Source: Salipaludibacillus agaradhaerens (GTDB lineage Bacteria; Bacillota; Bacilli; Bacillales; Salisediminibacteriaceae). From it: a stretch of 64,000 nt of DNA. The stretch is taken from NCBI RefSeq assembly GCF_002019735.1, contig NZ_KV917378.1, positions 4,180,869 through 4,244,868 of the forward strand, written 5' to 3'. Each line of letters starts with the position of its first letter. The first letter of the stretch is position 1. The translations under genes were made by a program, and so were the position numbers. The notes beneath the pieces are model-generated. The model was not told the DNA's origin and made no database searches. It saw only the letters and a program-made list of their open reading frames with translations. Shown here piece after piece: positions 53,559-62,843 of the stretch.

Positions 53559-56330
53559 TTATGTTAAAGAAAATAACTCGGTTAACTCTTCATTAGTCAG
53601 TTGCCATATTGGTAATGGTCTTCCATCTAATACTGCTTGTTGGAGCTTTTTTTTCTCATTAATGAGTGCTTCAATTCGTTCTTCAATTGTTCCTTTAGTT
53701 ATGATCGTATGAATAGTAACGGTATGGGTCTGTCCAATTCTATGGACTCTATCAGTCGCTTGTGCTTCAACGGCTGGATTCCACCAGCGATCATAATGCA
53801 TAACCTCTGTTGCTTCAGTTAAATTTAAACCAAATCCCCCTGCTCTTAAGGAAATAACCATGAAGGGCAATGAGCCATTCGTTTGAAATGTTTCAATCAT
53901 ACGGTGTCTGTTATCAGATGAAAGGGCGCCATGAAAAAATGGGATATCTAATTGCCACGTTGATTTAGCATATGCTTGAAAAAGCTCACCTATAAAACGG
54001 TATTGTGTAAATATAAGGCCTCGTTTGTTACCACTCATCCACTGTTCTAACAATTCAACCGCTTTATCCCATTTATAAGAGCGCTCTTTTTCGTACATTT
54101 TTTGAAATCTGTCTTTTACAAGCTGGCCAGGATGATTACAAATTTGTTTTAACTTAGTCATCGTTTTGAAAATCATCGCACGCTGAGTGTTCTCAGGTAA
54201 AGCTAGCGAGTTTTCTTTCCAATCATCCAGTACAGCTTTGTAAAGGGTTATCTGCTCTGGGGTAAGCTGAACAGAATAAGTGTGTGCGACTTTTTCAGGA
54301 AGTTGCCATGTGGACGAGAATTGCTCCTTTGTCCGTCTTAAAATAAATGGGCGAATAAGCATGCGAAGCTTCTCTAAACGATCTTCTTTATCATGGTTAT
54401 TAGCTGAGTAAATAAATTGTTTATAAAATGTCGTCTCATCTTTAAGTAATCCAGGAACTAATATATCCATTAAACTCCATATGTCGCTCGGATGATTCTC
54501 AACTGGTGTACCTGTTAAGGCAATGACATGCTGCGCGCGAAGTGATTTAACGATACGTCTCTGCTTTGTACGACTGTTCTTTAGCATTTGTGCCTCATCA
54601 AAGATACAAGCTTCCCAAGAATGACCCGTCATTAACGTTCTATCTCTTACTGCTACAGCATAGGAACAAACGACAACGTGTGAAGAAGCGATAATATGGG
54701 TGAATGTGTCCTCTCTTTTCATTGGGGAGCCACTATGGACATAAACATTTAAATGATTTGCGAACGTCTTCAGTTCTTTTTCCCAATGATGGATTAAACT
54801 AGATGGACACAAAATCAGAAAGGGAGAGGTACCTCTCGTATCAGATGACTGCGAAAATATCGTGTCTAAGTATGAGATAACTTGAATTGTTTTTCCTAAG
54901 CCCATGTCATCCGCAAGGCAGCACCCTAACTGAAGCTCTCTCATATTAAGCAGCCAATCAACCCCTGTTTGTTGGTATGGTTTTAATAGTGTTAACCATT
55001 TTTTTGAGATGAGATGATGTAGGGTCTCTTTTTGTTTAGCCATTGTTTTTTTCGTCTTTTCGGTTAACTTCCAAGTAATGAATGAATTAGCTAGTTCGTC
55101 ATCTTTTTCAGATAAAGGGGCATTAAAAACATGCCTTATAGCATCTGTAAATGAAAACTCGGTATTCGCATTTGTGTGATCAATATAGTTGAGCAAATGA
55201 TTTGCCACGTCTGCATTCCATAATACCCATTGATGATTGATATATAGAAGTTGACGCTGTTCGGCAACAAGTTGTCTAAACGTCTCCTCTTCTAACGTGA
55301 CATCTCCAAGAATTAGTTCCCACGAAACATGACTTTTTATCCAAGGTGTATATCGTTCTTGTTCAGTATCACTTATGGCAGTGGACACGAATGCCGTAGC
55401 TTGTGGTGTGACTCTTTTTATCAATTTGTCAGGTATCAAAACGGAAATACCGTTCTCCTCTAACTTTTTAATATCTTCTAATAAAAATAAACTGACTTTT
55501 TCGTGTGAGATAGAAAAATAATGTGTTCGCGTATCACTTAAAGAAAGAGGGTAGAGAATATCCAGTTTTTTTTTCTTCATTTCCCCTTTCAGCCAAGGGA
55601 CAGGGTTTTGACGTAAAGAATGGGTACCCTCTGTGATATCAGTTAGCGTACTGTGGAGACCTGAATTCCACTCCTTAATGTACCAAATGAGTTTCCAATC
55701 TCCTTTAGGAAAAGGAGGCGGTTCTAAGGCAAGTTGTAATTGAAAGGGTTCTGGTGTCGTACCGTTCCAGTAGCTCATACACATAGGGTATAGCGGTTCA
55801 GCTATAGGTGCTACTATTGTTGCATCACCTAGGGCGTTCAACCAACTTTGAATATGGCTCTCGTTAGAAAGATGCATTGTTAATGTTTTACGATAGAGCG
55901 TTAATTCTTCCTTGAAATGATGTGAATGAGAGACATACACTTGTAGCCAATCATGTAAGGTGGATTTAAAGTTCATGTTCATGGTCTCACTAAATTTAGC
56001 ATGGTGCCTTAAAAATGCGTTAATTTTCGTAGCTTTTTCGTCAGTAAACCACCACGTCCCTTCTTTAGTTGGATAGACGGATAAAGGAGAGATAGTGTTG
56101 ACAAGATCTTTCATTAATAAAATGAAATGCGTAAATACTTCATCTAATTGAAAGGGGAGATCAGCTTCTTCAATCTCTGCTATGACATGCAAAGAATCGG
56201 CCGGTATCCAAATGGCTTCGCTCAAGACAGATTTAGTTGAGTAAGATGAAGGCACAGGAACAAGATCTAATGAGACGCCATAATAAGTTGCTGGTTGTGA
56301 AAAAAACAGTTGTTGTTTTATGCGAAGCAT
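53559..56330 (-). CDS. SNF2-family helicase-like ATPase
   Basis: About 923 residues, a Swi2/Snf2 DNA-dependent translocase. The N-terminal part is an SNF2-associated region. The ATPase core has DDMGLGKT (Walker A-like), DEAQ (Walker B), LTGTPVEN, then SLRAGGFGLNL and DRVHRIGQT. ATG 56330 has TGGAGGA upstream; a TTG at 56465 with AAGGAG would add 45 residues and overlap the upstream gene. B. subtilis YwqA is the nearest type I know. Its usual partner carries a SWIM zinc finger; the partner here does not show one. Confidence 0.9.
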   Translation of the reverse strand: MLRIKQQLFFSQPATYYGVSLDLVPVPSSYSTKSVLSEAIWIPADSLHVIAEIEEADLPFQLDEVFTHFILLMKDLVNTISPLSVYPTKEGTWWFTDEKATKINAFLRHHAKFSETMNMNFKSTLHDWLQVYVSHSHHFKEELTLYRKTLTMHLSNESHIQSWLNALGDATIVAPIAEPLYPMCMSYWNGTTPEPFQLQLALEPPPFPKGDWKLIWYIKEWNSGLHSTLTDITEGTHSLRQNPVPWLKGEMKKKKLDILYPLSLSDTRTHYFSISHEKVSLFLLEDIKKLEENGISVLIPDKLIKRVTPQATAFVSTAISDTEQERYTPWIKSHVSWELILGDVTLEEETFRQLVAEQRQLLYINHQWVLWNADVANHLLNYIDHTNANTEFSFTDAIRHVFNAPLSEKDDELANSFITWKLTEKTKKTMAKQKETLHHLISKKWLTLLKPYQQTGVDWLLNMRELQLGCCLADDMGLGKTIQVISYLDTIFSQSSDTRGTSPFLILCPSSLIHHWEKELKTFANHLNVYVHSGSPMKREDTFTHIIASSHVVVCSYAVAVRDRTLMTGHSWEACIFDEAQMLKNSRTKQRRIVKSLRAQHVIALTGTPVENHPSDIWSLMDILVPGLLKDETTFYKQFIYSANNHDKEDRLEKLRMLIRPFILRRTKEQFSSTWQLPEKVAHTYSVQLTPEQITLYKAVLDDWKENSLALPENTQRAMIFKTMTKLKQICNHPGQLVKDRFQKMYEKERSYKWDKAVELLEQWMSGNKRGLIFTQYRFIGELFQAYAKSTWQLDIPFFHGALSSDNRHRMIETFQTNGSLPFMVISLRAGGFGLNLTEATEVMHYDRWWNPAVEAQATDRVHRIGQTHTVTIHTIITKGTIEERIEALINEKKKLQQAVLDGRPLPIWQLTNEELTELFSLT

Positions 56331-56442
56331 GGAAGGTTTTCCTCCACGAGTTTCTAATTTGGCAGGAGGGGGAAAACATAAAATTAAAAGGCCCTTAATA
56401 GATTGTGTCTCAAGGCAAGGAACACATGTAAGAATACTCTGT

Positions 56443-57405
56443 TTAACGAGTGAAGGTATCAGCAAGTGATGTCAACTCCTTGTAAAAAGCAGTGTAGTGC
56501 TTATATTTTTTAAATAGAAAGGTCATAAATAACATAAACTGTTCCTGCTTTTCGAGCTTTAGCGCATGATGATACAGTTCGCTTAATAAGATTATGGCAA
56601 GTTTATAATTGGAAGAAGTTTTTTTTTCAATGAGCTGTTCGATCCAGTGAAAATAATAAGGAAAGATGAGTTCAGTCTCTTCTTCGGCAATGATGTTCAC
56701 CACTTGTTTTTCTTCCAAACTCATTGGGAAGATCTCTTCGTGAGAATGTTTCCATATGGTTAAAGCTATTTCGAACTCTTTATGAAAGCCAAGAATCTTG
56801 AATAGTGTCCGACGAGTTGGCGGATGATGTTGCTGTTGAACCAAGTCTTTAATGACATAATTTTTTAAAAAAAGTTGTGTTTGAAAGGTAGATAGTTGAT
56901 TAAAATAACTTTTATATTTTGTGAAGTGAGGTCTTGTTAGCCATATATTGGCCCAAGCTTCAATACTTTCAACGCTTTCTTCTATCTTATTTAGGTTTGT
57001 GTAAGGATTGATAATAGAAGAAAAAAAAAGTTGGCATTCTTGAATCACAGAAGTATATTGGTTACCATTTATAACATTAATTAAGAGGTCGTGATTAAAT
57101 TGTTCAAAAAATAATTGTAGCATGTTTTCTGTTTCTTTTTTTCTAAACGAATAGAATCCTTGTTTAACGAGACAGTTTCTCAATTCAATAAAGCTATTGA
57201 GGATGATTAAGAAACAGTGTTCATCATTTGTCCAAGTAGAAGGAGATAGTTGTTTAGAATATCGACCGAGAAAATTTTCCATCCTCTCAAGAAACTCAAA
57301 TTGAATGTGAGGGTCAGCGACCCATCGCTCACTAAAATCGTTGATATAGGTTTTAATCGTTTCATCTTCTGGGAACGATGAAATCGTAAAATGTGGGCGA
57401 CTCAT
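56443..57405 (-). CDS. Helical protein partner of the SNF2 ATPase
   Basis: A 320-residue protein rich in leucine and amphipathic helices, starting at ATG 57405 with AAGGTGAT upstream. The position just before the SNF2 gene, 112 bp from its likely ATG or overlapping an alternative TTG, matches YwqB, the SWIM-domain partner of YwqA. I see no CxCx(n)CxH zinc motif, so the SWIM finger has been lost or the protein has diverged. It probably serves the same complex. Confidence 0.72.
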   Translation of the reverse strand: MSRPHFTISSFPEDETIKTYINDFSERWVADPHIQFEFLERMENFLGRYSKQLSPSTWTNDEHCFLIILNSFIELRNCLVKQGFYSFRKKETENMLQLFFEQFNHDLLINVINGNQYTSVIQECQLFFSSIINPYTNLNKIEESVESIEAWANIWLTRPHFTKYKSYFNQLSTFQTQLFLKNYVIKDLVQQQHHPPTRRTLFKILGFHKEFEIALTIWKHSHEEIFPMSLEEKQVVNIIAEEETELIFPYYFHWIEQLIEKKTSSNYKLAIILLSELYHHALKLEKQEQFMLFMTFLFKKYKHYTAFYKELTSLADTFTR

Positions 57406-57573
57406 AGTTATCACCTTCTTCATGCGATAGATGCTTCTATTGTACAAGGTTAAGTATAGGGGAACAAATATTATTTAAAAATAAATGTCTTTTTTTCATG
57501 TCTGATCATAAAATAGTTATTACACAAACAGGAAAGAGAATGACAACTAAGAAGAATTGAAAGGAGCAATTAT

Positions 57574-58182
57574 ATGAGTCAATCATTGTTCCGCGCTCAC
57601 TTTAAAGATATTGAAATGGCATTACCACGCCCAGTACTCAAAACATTTATCCATAAATTACTAGCCTCTAACTATCGTTTAACGTGGCGACATGATCAGG
57701 ATGGCATTGAGCTTGTTATCCATGCCAACGATGAGGAAATTCATATTCCTATGCTGTTAGAAAATGAAAAAAAGACGATTGTGAATGTGAAAGAATTAGA
57801 GGTTACCACTGAAGAGTTGGCCTTAACTTTGGAAGATTTAATGACGGACTGTGAAGGTAGTGGCATCGTCAGAACATCTGGTGCTGGTATGCATTGCGTA
57901 AGTTACTACGACCATGGCAAAATTGTCTCAGTTTTGAGAACAGAGGGAGGTGCGGACATGAGTTCATCAGGTTCTCTTAAATCCAAACACAAACACAGAG
58001 GTGTTGACCCTTCTGTTGAACAATTTGTTGTAAACGGTGAAATTGATTATTATTTAATGGAATTAAAAGAAGCCATTGATAAAGGAGACAGGCAGAGTGT
58101 AAATAGGTTAAAACACTTATTAGCAGACCTTGTTAAAAGTAAAAATAACATAAAGAATAGGATTCAAAGTTCATTATACTAG
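57574..58182 (+). CDS. Conserved protein of unknown function
   Basis: A 202-residue cytoplasmic protein with mixed alpha/beta N-terminal half (RLTWRHDQDGIELVIHANDE, ADMSSSGSLKSKHKHRG) and a helical C terminus (residues 155-195). RBS GAAAGGAGC precedes the ATG. I do not recognise the family. Monocistronic. Confidence 0.72.
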   Translation: MSQSLFRAHFKDIEMALPRPVLKTFIHKLLASNYRLTWRHDQDGIELVIHANDEEIHIPMLLENEKKTIVNVKELEVTTEELALTLEDLMTDCEGSGIVRTSGAGMHCVSYYDHGKIVSVLRTEGGADMSSSGSLKSKHKHRGVDPSVEQFVVNGEIDYYLMELKEAIDKGDRQSVNRLKHLLADLVKSKNNIKNRIQSSLY

Positions 58183-58341
58183 CTGTCTGTTGACTGCTGG
58201 TTTTTTCATTTGCACGAGACAGATAATAAGCGTGTGAGAATAAAAACTATAAGAAATCACTCATGGAGAAGGTTTGAGCTTTTAAAGTCGTTAGTAAACA
58301 TGTTAAAATAAATTCACTTACATAATAGAGGAGGTATCATG

Positions 58342-58611
58342 ATGGCTATAGAAGTTAGAGGTGAACCGACACCTAATCCAAATGCAATGAAGTTTACAGC
58401 AAACCAAGTGCTTTTTGAAGGTACTGGAAGTGCTTCATTTAAAAAAGGTGATGAGCCAGACCACGCGTTAGCAAAAGAGCTATTAGCTTTAGAGGGAGTA
58501 GACAATATTTTTGGTTTTCAGGACTTTGTGACTGTTAACAAAGAGGTAGATGCAGATTGGGATTCCTTACTACCTAAAGTTGAAGCCGTTTTTACAAGCG
58601 TATATGAGTGA
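58342..58611 (+). CDS. NifU-N/Nfu-N-type scaffold domain protein
   Basis: An 89-residue protein matching the Nfu N-terminal domain: RGEPTPNPNAMKF is the signature, followed by GVDNIFGFQDFVTVNK. It lacks the C-terminal NifU CxxC, so it does not itself hold a cluster by that motif. RBS GAGGAGG precedes two adjacent ATGs (58339, 58342). Role in iron-sulfur biogenesis is inferred from the family. Confidence 0.85.
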   Translation: MAIEVRGEPTPNPNAMKFTANQVLFEGTGSASFKKGDEPDHALAKELLALEGVDNIFGFQDFVTVNKEVDADWDSLLPKVEAVFTSVYE

Positions 58612-58617
58612 TTATCC

Positions 58618-58650
58618 AGCCGGTTCTTTAGAAACCGGCTGTTTTACTTT
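58618..58650 (+). terminator. Terminator after the Nfu-N gene
   Basis: AGCCGGTT (58618-58625) pairs with AACCGGCT (58633-58640), followed by GTTTTACTTTT. Confidence 0.8.
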
Positions 58651-58686
58651 TAGATAACATTATCGATGATAGTGGGAAGAGTAAAA

Positions 58687-59151
58687 TTATTCGGGGCGTG
58701 TCAGTGTGCGACCGTATCTTTTTGAAACGATATCATAGAAGCCTAAAGAGTTGTACAATTTTTTAGTCGCTACGTTATTAACACCTGTCTCTAACTCAAT
58801 CCCATTAAATTCTTTCTGTTCTGCCCAATAAAGCACGTTTAATAATAATTTTCTAGCAATGCCTTGTCTTCTGTATGCTTTCTTAACATACAGATCATTT
58901 AGCCAAATATAAGCACCGCCTTTATCTAACCCGATACCACTGTTTAAAAAAGCAGCGCCTACAAAGAGATGATCACGTTCAGCAACAAAAAATTCTGCTC
59001 CTGAATCTGTGTTTAAAGCGGTGGAGATAGTGTTGGCTAAAGCGTTTTTTTCGACGTTAGCACTGAGGCTTTCCATCTGCTCACTCATCAACGTTGTGAG
59101 GCCATTAATGATTATTTTATCAGCGGGTTTTTCCACTTTATAAACTCTCAT
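58687..59151 (-). CDS. GNAT-family N-acetyltransferase
   Basis: A 154-residue acetyltransferase. Motif A is YVKKAYRRQGIARKLLLNVL with the Q/RxxGxA loop, followed by GVNNVATKKLYNSLGFYDI. RBS AAAGGAGGAG precedes the ATG. Substrate unknown; monocistronic. Confidence 0.9.
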   Translation of the reverse strand: MRVYKVEKPADKIIINGLTTLMSEQMESLSANVEKNALANTISTALNTDSGAEFFVAERDHLFVGAAFLNSGIGLDKGGAYIWLNDLYVKKAYRRQGIARKLLLNVLYWAEQKEFNGIELETGVNNVATKKLYNSLGFYDIVSKRYGRTLTRPE

Positions 59152-59195
59152 GCTCGTTCTCCTCCTTTAATCTCGTGATTCAAAGTTGGTGGAGC

Positions 59196-59353
59196 TTTTA
59201 TCAGATAAGCGTCCGTAAAAACCCGTCTCAAAATAGAGAGGAGTGCTAACTCTATTTAGGCGGTAGATAACGGACGCTAATGTCCTGATTAACTCAACTA
59301 CCAATCAGTAGGGAGAAGAACGAAAATTCCCACTGATTGAAGGTTCGTTTTAT
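59196..59353 (+). repeat. Dispersed repeat, copy M (full length)
   Basis: TTTTATCAGATAAGCGTCCG, AAAATAGAGAGGAG, CTCTATTTAGGCGGTAGATA, ACGGACGCTAATGTCCTG, CCAATCAGTAGGGAGAAG, TTCCCACTGATTGAAGG, TTCGTTTTAT. It lies between two minus-strand genes, against their direction. Confidence 0.95.
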
Positions 59354-59381
59354 TAGAGTCAGTGTCTTAAGACAACAGGTG

Positions 59382-60200
59382 TCATTTCGTTTGAAAGTTA
59401 AAAAAATCTTCAAGAAAAACAGCTATTCCGTCCTTCTCGTTCGTGTCTGTCTGATAGTTAGACACTCCTTTCAATTCATCAATTGCATTGTCCATTGCTA
59501 CCCCGTACCCAGCATATTCAAGCATTTCTAAATCATTATCTTCATCCCCAAATGCAATGATTTGCTGTTGGGGAATTTGATAATGTTCAGCAATTTTTTG
59601 TAGTCCAATGGCTTTATTTAATCCTGACTTTACAATTTCTATAACGTTCCAAGGAGCACCCCATGAACGTTGTTCAATGACTTCAGCATGGGCATCAGAT
59701 AATAAATCTCTTAACTCACTGTGATGGTGATCCTCAGGATGAATTAATAAAGAAGTAGGATCTTTAGTTAATAATCGATGAAGATTTCCATAGTCTGAAG
59801 GCGATTGATTTAGTGTGAAAGCATCAGCAAAACCCTTATTTAAGTATCTTAGGTAGTAATCGTCTATCACTTCTACCATAATATTTTTTACACGGAAAGT
59901 TTCACATGTTTCTATAATTGTTTTAGCAACTTCTTTCTCAAGAGGTGTATGAATGGTATGAAATGTCTCGGGAGCTATAGGATGATGGATGAAGGCACCG
60001 TTGAAATTGACTATTGGACTGTCTAATGCTAGTTGTTGATAATAATCTTTACTCGCTCTGTAGGGCCGTCCTGTAGCAATGACGACTTTATGACCAGCTT
60101 CTCTCGCTTTAAAAAGTGCAGCTCGATTTCGCGCTGAGATTGTTTTATTATCGGTCAGTAAAGTGCCGTCAAGATCAACGGCGATTAAGTGGGAATCCAT
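59382..60200 (-). CDS. Cof-type HAD hydrolase (YkrA-like)
   Basis: A 272-residue type IIB HAD phosphatase. Motif I is AVDLDGTLLTDN, motif II VIATGRPY, Lys in VKSGLNKAIGL, and motif IV FGDEDNDLEML. A large cap lies between motifs II and III. The substrate is unknown; relatives dephosphorylate sugar phosphates or FMN. RBS AGGAGGC precedes the ATG. Confidence 0.93.
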   Translation of the reverse strand: MDSHLIAVDLDGTLLTDNKTISARNRAALFKAREAGHKVVIATGRPYRASKDYYQQLALDSPIVNFNGAFIHHPIAPETFHTIHTPLEKEVAKTIIETCETFRVKNIMVEVIDDYYLRYLNKGFADAFTLNQSPSDYGNLHRLLTKDPTSLLIHPEDHHHSELRDLLSDAHAEVIEQRSWGAPWNVIEIVKSGLNKAIGLQKIAEHYQIPQQQIIAFGDEDNDLEMLEYAGYGVAMDNAIDELKGVSNYQTDTNEKDGIAVFLEDFFNFQTK

Positions 60201-60393
60201 ATGTGCCTCCTGTCATTAATGGTAAAAATTGTTTTAATGTCATTTCCATCTTGTGTACAACGCATTTTCCATTATAATCATGTTATAAATATACTATAAC
60301 ATGCTTCAGGTATGTTAAAATATGTGTGTGCGATTTTTTGGAGCATTATTAAAAATAGTTTTTAATTGAAGGCTAATGATAGGGGATAGAAAA

Positions 60394-61308
60394 ATGGAAC
60401 AATTCTTTTCGACGTTCTCTGCACGGACTATATGGACACCAGAACTTATTGTCATTTTGCTAGGCGTAAGTTTAATTTATTGGTTGCTTATCACTAAATT
60501 TAGAGATATTTTCCCTCACTCAAAACCGGTATCTTCACGGAGGATTTTATATTTTCATTTAGGGTTACTAGCCATTTATTTAGGTTTCGGGGGCCCTTTA
60601 TATGTGTTAGGCCATATCATGCTTAGTATGCATATGTTGTCCATGGCAATAGTCTATCTCATTGCCCCGCCGTTGTTATTGCTTGGTATTCCTTCATGGT
60701 TTTTTAGATATTTTACACGTTTTAACGTGGTGCGGGGATTTTTTAAAATTTTCGGTTACCCGATATTAGGTCTTATACTTTTCAATGCCGTCTTTTCATT
60801 CTATCATATGCCATTTACATTCGATTTTTTGATGACGAACGAAGGATGGCATAATGTGTATCAGAATGGTATGTTGCTAACAGCTATCCTCATGTGGTGG
60901 CACATTATTCCACGAATTGAAACAAACTATAACTTATCGGAACTAAAGCGGATTGGTTATATGTTTGCAAGTGGGGTATTATTTACACCTGCATGTGCCT
61001 TAATTATTTTTTCAGGCACAGCGTTGTACGCGACGTATACAGATGCATCAGCTTGGGCAGTAGCTATGAGTTATTGTCTCCCTCCTGGAGCGACGATTCC
61101 ATTCGAAGTTTTTTCAGGAGAACAATCATTAACATTATTAAGTCCTTATCACGATCAACAGTTTGGCGGAGCGATGATGAAAGTGATTCAGGAATTAACG
61201 TATGGTGTGGCGATTGGTTCTACGTTTAAAACTTGGATGAAACGTGACCGAGAAATGACGCCGAAAATAGAGATAAAAGAATATGACATGTATCAAGGCC
61301 AAGGTTAA
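60394..61308 (+). CDS. ctaG: Cytochrome c oxidase assembly factor CtaG
   Basis: About 304 residues with seven helices of the CtaG_caa3 type. Key segments are HLGLLAIYLGFGGPLYVLGH, HMLSMAIVYLIAPPLLLLGI and NAVFSFYHMPFTFDFLM, with a conserved His in MWWHIIPRIETNY. ATG 60394 is chosen for GATAGGGGATAG upstream. It is needed for Cu-A insertion in caa3 oxidase. The Sco gene follows 17 bp downstream, in the same operon. Confidence 0.92.
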   Translation: MEQFFSTFSARTIWTPELIVILLGVSLIYWLLITKFRDIFPHSKPVSSRRILYFHLGLLAIYLGFGGPLYVLGHIMLSMHMLSMAIVYLIAPPLLLLGIPSWFFRYFTRFNVVRGFFKIFGYPILGLILFNAVFSFYHMPFTFDFLMTNEGWHNVYQNGMLLTAILMWWHIIPRIETNYNLSELKRIGYMFASGVLFTPACALIIFSGTALYATYTDASAWAVAMSYCLPPGATIPFEVFSGEQSLTLLSPYHDQQFGGAMMKVIQELTYGVAIGSTFKTWMKRDREMTPKIEIKEYDMYQGQG

Positions 61309-61325
61309 TTGGAAAGAGGGATCAC

Positions 61326-61952
61326 ATGAAAAAACATTTACTTTTTGGAGGGCTTATCACGGTCATCCTATTGATAAGCGGATGTAGTTTTTTATATGAA
61401 GATACGTCAGAGTCTTCACAAAGTGAGGCTGTTATAGATGTTAGCACAGCTGAAGAAGCCTGGGAAATCACAGACTTTGTGGCTGTTAACCAAGACGGTG
61501 AAGACGTCACGAATGAGTCATTAGAGGGAGAGTGGTGGTTAACGAAAACTATCTTTACGCGCTGTCCCACTGTCTGCATGGTGATGACTCCCAATATGGC
61601 TGAACTGCAACAAACGCTTGAAGAAGAGGAGATTAATGTGAGGGTTGTATCATTCACTGTTGACCCTGAATTTGATACACCAGAGCGCTTAAAAGATTAC
61701 GGTGAGGCGTATGGGGCAAACTTCGAAACATGGGATTTTCTAACGGGATATACCTTTGAAGATATTACTACGCTAACATTAGATTCTTTAAAAGCACAAC
61801 TACAAAAGTTACCGGAGCAGAATGACATTATGCATCCAACGAGATTTTATCTTGTCAATCCAGATGGGCAGATCGTTAGGATGTACAGCGGGGAAAGTAG
61901 TTTTGATCTTGATGTGACAGTAGATGATATAAAATCAGTCGTAAATCAATAA
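61326..61952 (+). CDS. Sco-family copper chaperone lipoprotein
   Basis: A 208-residue lipoprotein with signal LLISGC (Cys20) and the Sco thioredoxin fold. The copper ligands are Cys80 and Cys84 (TRCPTVC) and His170 (IMHPTRFYLV). The usual Pro after the second Cys is Met here. It delivers Cu to Cu-A of cytochrome oxidase and works with CtaG, encoded just upstream. RBS AAAGAGGGATC precedes the ATG. Confidence 0.9.
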   Translation: MKKHLLFGGLITVILLISGCSFLYEDTSESSQSEAVIDVSTAEEAWEITDFVAVNQDGEDVTNESLEGEWWLTKTIFTRCPTVCMVMTPNMAELQQTLEEEEINVRVVSFTVDPEFDTPERLKDYGEAYGANFETWDFLTGYTFEDITTLTLDSLKAQLQKLPEQNDIMHPTRFYLVNPDGQIVRMYSGESSFDLDVTVDDIKSVVNQ

Positions 61953-61983
61953 GCAGTTGTCCTAGCGGACAACTGCTTTTTTA
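61951..61983 (+). terminator. Strong terminator after sco
   Basis: AAGCAGTTGTCC (61951-61962) pairs perfectly with 61967-61978, followed by a T run. Confidence 0.92.
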
Positions 61984-62120
61984 AGAGGACTTTCTCTTTG
62001 CATAATATAACTTTAAGGAACATTAAATCTAGCTAACATTCGTGACAAAAAAGACAAGTAAAATCCTGATGGGCCGAGCTTGTGATTAATAAAACCTCGT
62101 TTTCGTTCCTTTTTTATAAA

Positions 62121-62202
62121 GCTAAACTAACAATCAGTGGGGGTTGAAGGAGACCCTCACTGATTGTTAGTTTAACTTATCGGACTTTAGAGTGGGATAA
62201 AC
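62121..62202 (-). repeat. Dispersed repeat, copy N (variant subfamily, minus)
   Basis: On the minus strand: GTTTATCCCACTCTAAAGTC, CCGATAAGTTAAACTAAC, AATCAGTGAGGG with CCCCCACTGATTGTTAG, then TTTAGC. It shares these blocks with copy H but lacks its inner segment. Confidence 0.82.
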
Positions 62203-62229
62203 CTGTTCGCCTCTTTACTTTTTTAGATT

Positions 62230-62458
62230 AAGAAGTCGTGTCAATAATTGTGTCATTAGCGAAAGTGAAATAGACGGATATTTTTCGGTTAGATGCAGAA
62301 GAGCGCTCATTTTGGGAATATAGGGGAAAATTTTCCGATTATCCAAAGTAAAACGTCCCATTTTTCAGATTTTCCGAGTCATTAGCGGAATCTCTCCGCC
62401 TATTTAAGCTATTGTCATGGCTAATTAACCATTTAAAAGAATATATTCCGTCTATTTC
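62230..62458. other. Gene-free stretch with short degenerate motifs
   Basis: Related pieces recur: GTCATTAGCGAAAGTGAAAT and GTCATTAGCGGAATCTCTCC, TCCGCCTATTT and TCCGTCTATTT. They look like decayed noncoding repeats distinct from the two-hairpin family. No gene is supported. Confidence 0.4.
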
Positions 62459-62638
62459 TCAGATCGGCTTCTTAATCTGATCCCAAAACTGTGTGAAGGA
62501 ATCCTCATGATCCGAGAGGTCGGAACTAAGGGTAGGCTGGTCCAGGTCATCTCTGAACAATCGGCCTACCACCTGCTGAACTTCTTTAGTTATATGAGGA
62601 GCTGGACAAGCATTCCTTAATGGGTATTGTCGTCGCAT
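62459..62638 (-). CDS. Possible 59-residue hypothetical ORF
   Basis: An ORF from ATG 62638 to TGA 62459, starting MRRQYPLRNACPAPH and with DDLDQPTLSSDLSDHEDS in the middle. It has higher GC and a protein-like composition but no RBS, so it may be a gene remnant. No family recognised. Confidence 0.3.
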   Translation of the reverse strand: MRRQYPLRNACPAPHITKEVQQVVGRLFRDDLDQPTLSSDLSDHEDSFTQFWDQIKKPI

Positions 62639-62843
62639 TAGTATAATTGTAAATTAACGAAGCCACCTTTGATTGGGTATTTATTTAAATACTAAGAAGT
62701 TTGGTTCTGAGATTTCATTTTATGGAACACTAGTGTTTATTTTTGATTGTAAAAATATTGCGGTTACTATTATTATTAAAGATAATAGATTAAAGTGTTA
62801 TTTTAGTTAGTGTCATGTTTGTATTGGCAAAGAGGAGTGGTCA

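Noticed and set aside
2494-62202. CRISPR array or leader
   Set aside because: The repeats are about 155 bp, spaced by kilobases and in both orientations, with no cas genes.
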